A stretch of DNA of 6,842 nucleotides from JBHIFB01 sp046760905 (GTDB taxonomy: Bacteria > Gemmatimonadota > CAZMKB01). The position numbers and the translations under genes are program-made. The stretch lies in assembly GCA_046760905.1 (NCBI GenBank), contig JBHIFB010000155.1, positions 1-6,842 of the forward strand, in the 5' to 3' direction. The first letter of the stretch is position 1. Every line of letters starts with the position of its first letter. The notes beneath the pieces were generated by a model, which was not told the DNA's origin, did not search any database, and worked only from the letters and a program-made list of their open reading frames with translations. This document shows positions 1 to 5,850 of this stretch, piece after piece.

Positions 1-85
1 GCTAAGACCGGTGCCCAATCCGCCTGACTCACAAAATGAACACTCCCCTGATCCTGGAAAATGCGGAGGCTTCTTTTATTACCTC

Positions 86-114
86 TTGCCTTTTAGCAGA
101 GAAGGAAATAATAT
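86..114 (+). promoter_or_regulatory. Possible sigma70-type promoter upstream of smpB
   Basis: A -35-like TTGCCT (86-91) is separated by 17 bases from a -10-like TAATAT (109-114); an overlapping TATAAG begins at 112. Transcription would begin near 121 and give a leader of about 40 bases before the smpB start. The local sequence is AT-rich and lies where the head of this operon would be expected. Each box matches the consensus at only about four of six positions, and the organism's sigma factors are unknown, so this is a candidate only. Confidence 0.3.
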
Positions 115-148
115 AAGCTTCTGGAGAATAAAACTTTCACATGAAGTT

Positions 149-162
149 GGAGGTATAGAATT
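149..162 (+). promoter_or_regulatory. Shine-Dalgarno GGAGG and ATT start codon of smpB
   Basis: GGAGG (149-153) is followed by a 6-base spacer and ATT (160-162), the only near-cognate initiation codon in the smpB frame between the upstream in-frame TGA (142-144) and TTG at 235. The conserved SmpB sequence is already under way by codon 7, so a start at 235 would remove part of the conserved fold. An ideally spaced ribosome binding site supports ATT, as in the known AUU start of infC. This is an inference from sequence; a sequencing error cannot be excluded. Confidence 0.6.
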
Positions 163-615
163 CGAGTTCTTGGAAGGAACAAAAAGGCGCGTTACGACTA
201 CCATATAATCGAAGTTTACGAGGCCGGCCTCGTATTGCTCGGCACTGAGATAAAATCGCTCAGACAGGGCAAGTGCAGTTTCAAGGACTCCTATGCCTCC
301 ATAGAGATGGGAGAAGCGTACCTCTATAACTTCCATATCTCCCAATATGAGAAGGCAGGCGCTTTCAACCACGATCCTGAGAGGCGAAAGAAACTACTTC
401 TCCATAAAAAGGAGATAGCCCGGCTATACGGTAAGGTCCAGGAGAAGGGATTGACACTCGTTCCTCTTGAGGTTGGCCTTGTAAATGGATGGGCAAAGGT
501 GAAACTGGCCTTGGCGAAGGGAAAGAGGCTGGTTGACAAGAGGGAAGTGCTCAAGAAGCGTTCTGCTCAGAGAGAGATAAAAGAGATCCTGCGGGATGGG
601 GGAAAGAGCAGGTGA
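160..615 (+). CDS. smpB: SsrA (tmRNA)-binding protein SmpB
   Basis: SmpB binds tmRNA and brings it to ribosomes stalled on broken messages, so that the nascent chain is tagged and the ribosome is released (trans-translation, cytoplasm). Read from ATT at 160 the protein has 151 residues, within the usual 150-160. Family hallmarks appear in order: NKKARYDY (7-14), YEAGLVLLGTEIKSLR (20-35), NHDPERRKKLLLHKKE (70-85), AKGKRLVDKRE (119-129), and a basic C-terminal tail (130-151) of the kind that enters the empty mRNA channel. The first ATG/GTG/TTG in frame is TTG at 235, which would cut off the first 25 residues including NKKARYDY, so I prefer ATT. The stop TGA (613-615) overlaps the GTG start of the amidase gene by four bases, suggesting translational coupling. 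Identity is very secure; the exact start is less so. Confidence 0.96.
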   Translation: MRVLGRNKKARYDYHIIEVYEAGLVLLGTEIKSLRQGKCSFKDSYASIEMGEAYLYNFHISQYEKAGAFNHDPERRKKLLLHKKEIARLYGKVQEKGLTLVPLEVGLVNGWAKVKLALAKGKRLVDKREVLKKRSAQREIKEILRDGGKSR

Positions 616-2114
616 AAAACTGCACAAGATCGATATCTATCGCTGGTCTGATCCTTCTCGTCTGCTTCGGTGAACTTCTCAGCGAGCATATCATCGTATC
701 ATTCAAAGGGAGGACGAAGGAGCTGCCCGTGAAAGAATTTCATGGCAGTAAGGTTTTTGCGCTGGATGAGCTCACGAAGGTACTTGGCGGAAAGATGGCC
801 GTTTCTGGTGATGAGCTGAAAATTCGTTGGGAATTCGCGGGAGAGACGTTAATATTTTCTCATGGTTCGCACTTCTACAGGGTGGGCAAGAGGGTTTACA
901 ACCTTCCGATTGCCTCTGGTTTCGAGGGAGGTACGTTCTGCGTTTCAGTCCGGTTTTTAACCCACCATCTCCAGGAGCTTTTCCCTGATATATTCAACTA
1001 CGACGGTTCATCGGGTGTTTTGAGAGATATAAGAGATTTCGCGCACCTGAGAAGCTTCAAAGTTGTAATTGACCGGGCAACGACTTCTATTGAACTTCTT
1101 ACCACTTCTCAGGTAAAATTTGCCCTCGATAACTCAAGGCCCGGCTCCTTCCTGCTCAATCTTTACAATACAAGGATCAGTTCTGCAATTGAGGATTCAA
1201 TCAGCCAGGCGGGTTATATTGATTCGGTGAAAGTTGTCCCTTATTCGGATGGTGTCCAGCTTGTGTTCTATCTCGACGAGAGGGCAGAGAGATACAGGGT
1301 TGCAGAGATTACGCAGCCGACAGGATTGAGAATCGACTTTAAAGGGAAACCATCTGTCGAGGGGGAGGTTTCCGTAGTCTCCAGAAAACAGCCGCCTGAA
1401 ATCAAGGAGGTGCAGGACAGGCGGATGAATGTCATTATGATAGATCCGGGTCATGGTGGAAAAGACCCGGGTGCAGTCGCAGGTCGCACCCTCATGGAAA
1501 AAGATATCAATCTGAAGGTCTCGATTCTACTGGCTGAAATGCTTGAACGCGAGGGATTCGAGGTCCTGTTGACGAGGGAGGATGATTCGTTCATACCGCT
1601 ATCTACGAGAACTGATCTGGCTAACGAAAACGGTGCTGACCTGTTTGTAAGCATACACTGTAACTCTTCGAAGGACAGGAATCTCAAAGGCTTTGAAGTA
1701 TACTTCCTCTCGGAGGCTAAAACGGACGAGGAAAGAGCGGTAGCACACCGGGAGAATCTGAGTCTGAGGTACGAGCGACCGGACCTGGACTCGACGACCC
1801 TGGGCGACATCCAGTTTATTTTCTGGGACCTGGCTCAGAATGAGTTTCTCGCCGAATCCTATGAGTGCGCTCAGACAATCGTGGGCACCGTCTCTAACGG
1901 GATTGGCATAGAGCGCAGTCAGGTTAAGCAAGCTGGTTTCTATGTTTTGAATGGTGTTTATATGCCTTCGGTTCTGATCGAACTCGCATATATTTCCAAT
2001 CCAGAAGAGAGAAAACTCCTATCCGGGAACTCTTATCTGAAAAAAGTGGCAGGTCATCTCTTAGAGGGGATTACAAGTTACATTAAAAGTTACAACCACA
2101 GGGTGAAAGGGTGA
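612..2114 (+). CDS. N-acetylmuramoyl-L-alanine amidase (Amidase_3 family), exported
   Basis: A zinc hydrolase predicted to cut the amide bond between N-acetylmuramic acid and the stem peptide of peptidoglycan, in the periplasm. The 500-residue product has a signal peptide (about 1-24, hydrophobic core 9-19). A region resembling the copper-amine-oxidase N-terminal-like domain follows (about 26-140), then a beta-rich, AMIN-like segment (about 146-243) that may bind the wall, a linker, and an Amidase_3 catalytic domain (about 272-492). Catalytic-site residues are all present: His281 in DPGHGGKDPGA, Glu296 in MEKDINL, His349 in SIHCNSS and Glu457 in LIELAYISNPEE. AGFYVLNGVYMPS (441-453) is also typical of AmiC-like enzymes. 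It starts with GTG inside the smpB stop (GTGA), and its own stop overlaps the next GTG the same way. The catalytic assignment is firm; the two N-terminal domain names rest on pattern recognition only. Confidence 0.93.
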   Translation: MKNCTRSISIAGLILLVCFGELLSEHIIVSFKGRTKELPVKEFHGSKVFALDELTKVLGGKMAVSGDELKIRWEFAGETLIFSHGSHFYRVGKRVYNLPIASGFEGGTFCVSVRFLTHHLQELFPDIFNYDGSSGVLRDIRDFAHLRSFKVVIDRATTSIELLTTSQVKFALDNSRPGSFLLNLYNTRISSAIEDSISQAGYIDSVKVVPYSDGVQLVFYLDERAERYRVAEITQPTGLRIDFKGKPSVEGEVSVVSRKQPPEIKEVQDRRMNVIMIDPGHGGKDPGAVAGRTLMEKDINLKVSILLAEMLEREGFEVLLTREDDSFIPLSTRTDLANENGADLFVSIHCNSSKDRNLKGFEVYFLSEAKTDEERAVAHRENLSLRYERPDLDSTTLGDIQFIFWDLAQNEFLAESYECAQTIVGTVSNGIGIERSQVKQAGFYVLNGVYMPSVLIELAYISNPEERKLLSGNSYLKKVAGHLLEGITSYIKSYNHRVKG

Positions 2115-3637
2115 AGCGGCCTCACACATCTCTTATTATAGCGAGCATAGTTGCGGCAGGCTTACTGCAGACCTGCGTCTATTACAATACTTTCTTCAGT
2201 GCGAAGAGATACTTCAACGATGGACTCGAGTCCAAGGAGAAAAGCAAGGATGACAAGATTCCAGCGAGTGCCATAAAATCCTTCGACAATTCGATAGACA
2301 AATGCCTGAAGGTTTTGAGAGATTATCCTCAGAGCAAATATGTCGATGACGCCATCCTGCTCATGGGTCGAGCCCTTTATGAGAAAGGATCGTTTCAAGA
2401 AGCAGTCCAGACGCTCTCATCACTCGTGGCGAATTACCCGGAAAGTAAGCTCAAACCTGATGCGCTATATTATCTAGGTCTTTCATATCAGGAGATGAAA
2501 AATTACGACAATGCAATCACTCACTTCCAGAATATCGTGGCGGAATATCCAGGTTACTCGAAGAAGAAGGGGGTGCTTTACCGACTTGCCGAGGTTCAGG
2601 TTTCTCTTGAACGGTATGCCGACGCAGTCGAGAGTCTGCAACTCTTTCTCGAGGAGGTGGATGAGCGTTTGTTGAGGGACAGAGCTGTGTTTTTGCTTGC
2701 GAAATGTCAGTTCTATTTGGAAGAATATGATGAGGCTATGAACAATTTCAACTCGCTTGCCGAGAAGACAAGTTCAATTTCCCTGAGGACGGAAAGTTAC
2801 TTCTGGCTCGCTTCTTCACTCTCCAAAGCCGGTGACCACGATCTCGCTATCCAGACCCTGGAGAATCTACTCGAGACGAATCTTGCGCCTGAGGATCTAA
2901 TGGATGCTCAGAAATCGCTCGCAGTGGAATATTCTATTACAGGAAGGCTGGAGGATGCTCTGGAAGAGTACAGGAAACTGGCTATAGGGTTTCCGGAGAC
3001 AGATGTGGCGGCTGAGGCATGGTATAAGTGTGGCCTGATAGAACTGGAGGAAATGGACGATCTTTCGAATGCGAAGAAGTATTTCATGTCCGCATACAAG
3101 GAGGCACAAAATTCGGATTATGGTATGAAGGCGAGGCAAATGAGTGTAGAACTCACCCGTTACAGCAGGATGGAGGAGCTGATCGAAGATGGGGATCCAC
3201 AGAAGGAGCCGGTCGCGCTCTTTCTCAAGGGGGAATTCCTGCTTCTTCAGATGAAGGAGCCGGAAACTGCGCTTGAGGTGTTTTCTGAACTTTCTGAGAA
3301 ATACCCGGATAGTAAATGGGCGCCCAAGGCGGCCTACGCAGTTGCTCTGATTTTAGGTGATGAACTTGGTGACACGCTTTCTTCGCAAGCTGCTTACCGG
3401 CAGGTGATCTCCAGATACGACGGAACGAGATATGCTGACTATGCCAGGATCATGCTGGGGCTGGAAATCGAGCCGAAGGAAACATCATTCTATGCCGATG
3501 AGCTTGAGGATGAGGAAATGATTCCGGAATATTATGTCCGTGAAGATGATCTTTTCCGCTACGAGGATATAACCGAGGATACCACATCCGTCGCCGAAGC
3601 GGATACGACTTCCCAGGATGAGTCAGGGGGAGAGTAG
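2111..3637 (+). CDS. TPR-repeat, probable BamD-like outer-membrane lipoprotein
   Basis: A 508-residue exported tetratricopeptide-repeat protein. Residues 1-21 form a signal sequence (KR, then a hydrophobic stretch 8-19) ending at Cys22, the likely lipidated residue. The lipobox LQTC is atypical because Gln and Thr replace the usual small residues before Cys. After CVYYNTFF come helical repeats with TPR spacing (about 78-111, 115-148, 153-182, 189-217, 227-256, 264-297, 301-333, 368-400, 404-440). Several have the YP-x-S-K turn seen in BamD/YbgF-type repeats (DYPQSK, NYPESK, KYPDSK). The tail (456-508) is acidic and low in complexity. TPR lipoproteins of this type scaffold outer-membrane assembly or cell-wall machinery; no catalytic motif is visible. 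GTG at 2111 overlaps the amidase stop, with AAAGG just upstream. The family is clear, the specific role unknown. Confidence 0.85.
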   Translation: MKRPHTSLIIASIVAAGLLQTCVYYNTFFSAKRYFNDGLESKEKSKDDKIPASAIKSFDNSIDKCLKVLRDYPQSKYVDDAILLMGRALYEKGSFQEAVQTLSSLVANYPESKLKPDALYYLGLSYQEMKNYDNAITHFQNIVAEYPGYSKKKGVLYRLAEVQVSLERYADAVESLQLFLEEVDERLLRDRAVFLLAKCQFYLEEYDEAMNNFNSLAEKTSSISLRTESYFWLASSLSKAGDHDLAIQTLENLLETNLAPEDLMDAQKSLAVEYSITGRLEDALEEYRKLAIGFPETDVAAEAWYKCGLIELEEMDDLSNAKKYFMSAYKEAQNSDYGMKARQMSVELTRYSRMEELIEDGDPQKEPVALFLKGEFLLLQMKEPETALEVFSELSEKYPDSKWAPKAAYAVALILGDELGDTLSSQAAYRQVISRYDGTRYADYARIMLGLEIEPKETSFYADELEDEEMIPEYYVREDDLFRYEDITEDTTSVAEADTTSQDESGGE

Positions 3638-3645
3638 GAATTCGT

Positions 3646-4437
3646 ATGGATGGCTTCAGGCTGGCTGAAGTGCCCATATCAAGATTGGATTGGATCAGCG
3701 GTAATACTCTTTTAATTGGCGCGAAGGCGGCCGAAATCTCTGGCCACGTCTACCCGGGACAATTTTTCATGCTCCGGGGAGGGATAGAATTCTCTCCTCT
3801 ATGGAGCCGACCATTTAGCATATGCGACGTGAACGATATGGAGTTATTGTTCATGGTAAGAGTGTCAGGGAGAGGATCGCAATGTCTCGCTTCAAAGAAG
3901 ATAGGAGACACTCTGTCCATCGTCGGACCGCTTGGGAATCGAGTCATGCTGGGTGAGCCGGGCTCTTCTTACATGCTTATTGCGGGGGGTATAGGCCTGG
4001 CTCCCTTCCCCTTCCTCGCAAGGTGGATCAGGAACAAGCAGCCGGGTGCAGAGATCGCTCTTGTCTACGGTGAAAAGACCGGGTCCATGGTTGTCGATTT
4101 GAGGGGGTTATTCGAAGCCGATGTGAACACGATCGTCTGTACTGATGATGGTTCCACGGGGCAGAAGGGAACCGTGGTTGATGCATGTACCAGGCTTTTG
4201 AAGAGAAAATCTTATTCAATGATCTTTGCCTGTGGTCCGAAACCCATGCTTAAGGCCATACAGAGTCATCCAAAATGTCGTGAATCAGACCTCATGTTTT
4301 TCATGGAGGAATTGATGGCATGTGGATTCGGGACCTGCATGGGCTGTGTGACTGCTTTGAGGGATGGGGATCAGACATACTATGCCAGGGTGTGTAGAGA
4401 AGGTCCTGTTTTCGACGGAAGGAAGGTCATAATATGA
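3646..4437 (+). CDS. pyrK: Dihydroorotate dehydrogenase electron-transfer subunit PyrK
   Basis: FAD and [2Fe-2S] subunit of type 1B dihydroorotate dehydrogenase; it passes electrons from PyrD's FMN to NAD+, in the cytoplasm. At 263 residues it has the normal family length. An N-terminal FAD-binding barrel carries RPFSI (55-59). The NAD-binding half has GGIGLAP (114-120) and ACGPKPML (195-202). The C-terminal cluster-binding site has Cys226, Cys231, Cys234 and Cys250, in ACGFGTCMGC and ARVC. The ATG at 3646 has AGGAA (3636-3640) five bases upstream and lies 8 bases after the TPR gene's stop. Its stop TGA overlaps the pyrD ATG (ATGA), the expected pairing of partner subunits. All ligands are intact. 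Ferredoxin-reductase-like paralogues share the fold, but the cysteine spacing and the adjacent pyrD settle the identity. Confidence 0.96.
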   Translation: MDGFRLAEVPISRLDWISGNTLLIGAKAAEISGHVYPGQFFMLRGGIEFSPLWSRPFSICDVNDMELLFMVRVSGRGSQCLASKKIGDTLSIVGPLGNRVMLGEPGSSYMLIAGGIGLAPFPFLARWIRNKQPGAEIALVYGEKTGSMVVDLRGLFEADVNTIVCTDDGSTGQKGTVVDACTRLLKRKSYSMIFACGPKPMLKAIQSHPKCRESDLMFFMEELMACGFGTCMGCVTALRDGDQTYYARVCREGPVFDGRKVII

Positions 4438-5351
4438 GCCGAATGAGCGTAAGTGCATTCGGTATAGATTTTCAGAATCCAGTGATGGTTGCATCCGGAA
4501 CTTTCGGTTACGGTGATGAGAGTAACTCAGTCATGCCGATCCATGAGCTCGGTGCGCTTGTCGTGAAGACAATCACTCTTGAGCCCAGAAAAGGGAATCC
4601 ACCGCCTAGGATAGCAGAAGCGCCGGCCGGGATGCTGAATTCGATAGGGCTCGCGAACGTTGGGATCGAGGTGTTCCTCAAAGAGAAACTCCAGTGGATC
4701 ATCCGGGAGAAAGGGCAATGCCGGCTCATCGTTAATATCGGCGGAAAGAATGCGAGTGAATTTGCACTTCTCGCACACAAACTCTCGGGGAGGGAAGGTC
4801 TTGATGCGATTGAAATAAATGTCTCCTGTCCTAATGTAGAAACTGGCGGAGCCGCCTTCTTCGCACATCCAGAGGAGTTAAGTAAAGTGGTCAGAGGGTG
4901 CAGAGAGGTGACAGATCTCCCACTGATTGTGAAGCTGAGCCCAAATGTTACCGATATCACCCATCTTGCCAGAATCGCCCAGGACGAAGGGGCCGATGCT
5001 ATTTCACTCATAAACACTGTGAATGGTATGCTGGTAGATGTGGAAAGCAGGAAGCCGCTTCTTGGTACCATAACAGGGGGATACTCAGGACCTGCGATAC
5101 TTCCTATAGGACTTTATCAAGTGTACCGGGCCAGCTCCGCTGTATCCATTCCAGTAATTGGAATAGGTGGGATCCGGTGCGCAGAGGATGCATTACAATA
5201 TTTACTGGTTGGGGCAAGCCTGATCCAGGTTGGAACGGCGAATTTCATCAACCCGGTTGCTCCTAGGGAAGTCATAGAGGGGATCGAAAGATACCTCTCC
5301 AGGAAGGGAATTGGTGAAATCGGTGAACTTGTCGGATCTATTGCGTTGTAA
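4434..5351 (+). CDS. pyrD: Dihydroorotate dehydrogenase, type 1B catalytic subunit PyrD
   Basis: FMN enzyme that oxidises dihydroorotate to orotate, the fourth step of UMP synthesis; class 1B forms a PyrD2PyrK2 complex using NAD+. The 305-residue TIM barrel has the normal length. Visible motifs: NPVMVASGTFGYG (15-27), Lys45 in VVKTIT, MLNSIGL (67-73) for substrate binding, NVSCPN (129-134) with the catalytic base Cys132 that marks class 1, Lys167 in VKLSPN, INTVNG (193-198), GGYSGPA (215-221) and the FMN phosphate-binding GIGG (243-246) and VGT (266-268). The class 2 quinone-linked enzyme would have Ser in place of Cys132 and an N-terminal membrane helix; both features are absent. The ATG overlaps the pyrK stop, and the 3' end overlaps the rlpA-type gene by 38 bases. 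Confidence 0.97.
   Translation: MSRMSVSAFGIDFQNPVMVASGTFGYGDESNSVMPIHELGALVVKTITLEPRKGNPPPRIAEAPAGMLNSIGLANVGIEVFLKEKLQWIIREKGQCRLIVNIGGKNASEFALLAHKLSGREGLDAIEINVSCPNVETGGAAFFAHPEELSKVVRGCREVTDLPLIVKLSPNVTDITHLARIAQDEGADAISLINTVNGMLVDVESRKPLLGTITGGYSGPAILPIGLYQVYRASSAVSIPVIGIGGIRCAEDALQYLLVGASLIQVGTANFINPVAPREVIEGIERYLSRKGIGEIGELVGSIAL
5301..5316 (+). promoter_or_regulatory. Shine-Dalgarno AGGAAGGG that decides the rlpA start
   Basis: AGGAAGGG (5301-5308) lies inside the pyrD coding sequence, 5 bases before GTG at 5314. This favours GTG 5314 over TTG 5311, which is too close, and over TTG 5341, which has no clear ribosome binding site. The latter would still give a workable 22-residue lipoprotein signal and remains the main alternative. 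Confidence 0.5.
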
Positions 5352-5769
5352 TGGCCAGGGCGTTATCTCCTTGGCTGTGGTCGCTGCATGCCTTCTTGCT
5401 GGTTGCGCTTCAAACCCCAAATATCGGCCGGATACCGGGCGACCGGCTTCAGTGAAGCATTCGGGAGGAGTATATGCACAGGGATATGCATCTTATTATG
5501 GAAGGCAATTTCACGGGAAAAAGACCGCCTCCGGGGAAATATTCAATATGTATGCTATGACCGCCGCCCACAGGACCTTGCCATTTGGTACGATAGTGGA
5601 GGTCGAGAACCTGAAAAACGGCCGCAAGATTCTGGTGAAGATTAACGACAGAGGCCCATTCGTCCCTGGAAGGATTCTCGATCTCTCAAAAGGGGCAGCA
5701 GAAAAGCTTGGCATGCTGGTCGATGGCAGTGCTTTGGTGGCATTGCGGATTAGAAAGTGGGGAAATTGA
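5314..5769 (+). CDS. rlpA: RlpA-like septal-ring lytic transglycosylase, lipoprotein
   Basis: A small lipoprotein with a double-psi beta-barrel RlpA domain. The studied member, from Pseudomonas aeruginosa, is a lytic transglycosylase that cuts glycan strands lacking stem peptides during septation. From GTG 5314 the protein has 151 residues: a signal peptide ending in the good lipobox LLAGC (Cys31, followed by Ala-Ser, so not a classic inner-membrane Asp+2 signal), a short linker, then the RlpA domain (about 54-148). Conserved blocks are ASYYGRQFHGKKTASGE (59-75), MTAAHRTLPFGT (82-93) and INDRGPFVPGRILDLS (110-125). Glu75 and Asp112 occupy the positions of the proposed catalytic acidic residues, with His86 nearby. 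The SPOR domain found in many longer RlpA proteins is absent. It overlaps pyrD by 38 bases. The family is certain; enzyme activity is inferred. Confidence 0.92.
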   Translation: MKSVNLSDLLRCNGQGVISLAVVAACLLAGCASNPKYRPDTGRPASVKHSGGVYAQGYASYYGRQFHGKKTASGEIFNMYAMTAAHRTLPFGTIVEVENLKNGRKILVKINDRGPFVPGRILDLSKGAAEKLGMLVDGSALVALRIRKWGN

Positions 5770-5793
5770 AGTGAGCGCCATCTGGCCTCGTGA

Positions 5794-5821
5794 TTGTTCA
5801 TTAAATGTAGCAGCTTACCAT
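5794..5821 (+). promoter_or_regulatory. Weak candidate promoter before pyrF
   Basis: TTGTTC (5794-5799) and TACCAT (5816-5821) are separated by 16 bases, inside the 81-base gap between rlpA and pyrF. This is the only sizeable break in the otherwise overlapping run of genes. Initiation would fall just before the AGGAGG ribosome binding site of pyrF (5835-5840). Each box matches only four of six consensus bases, so pyrF may equally be read from the upstream operon transcript. Confidence 0.2.
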
Positions 5822-5850
5822 TACATCTAGGAGCAGGAGGACCTTATCTC

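Noticed and set aside
1..27. Possible 3' end of an upstream gene (frame 1 open to TGA 25-27)
   Set aside because: Only eight codons are visible, with no recognisable C-terminus; any frame would show this by chance.
65..94. GGAGGC/GCCTTT hairpin followed by a short T run, as a terminator of an upstream gene
   Set aside because: Only four Watson-Crick pairs plus two G-T pairs with a 17-base loop, and the T run is just four bases.
36..116. 26-codon ATG frame in the leader upstream of smpB
   Set aside because: It has no ribosome binding site, no recognisable sequence, and its end overlaps the candidate -10 region.
11..208. 65-codon GTG frame across the smpB start
   Set aside because: It runs through the conserved smpB N-terminus in another frame, and its Pro/Ser-rich translation has no family features.
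660..668. Cys18 of the amidase as a lipoprotein site
   Set aside because: The preceding Leu-Leu-Val does not make a lipobox; an ordinary cleaved signal peptide fits better.
4508..5071. 187-codon minus-strand frame opposite pyrD
   Set aside because: It lies wholly within the well-supported pyrD gene and its Ser/Pro-rich translation is typical of a shadow frame.
5801..5829. Hairpin before pyrF (TAaATGTA with TACATcTA)
   Set aside because: It is short, AT-rich and mismatched, with no following T run; it is unlikely to be a terminator or riboswitch.
5794..5850. TTG 5794 as the pyrF start, giving a 264-residue protein
   Set aside because: The added 19 residues are not like PyrF, and they would be encoded across the strong AGGAGG site that serves ATG 5851.
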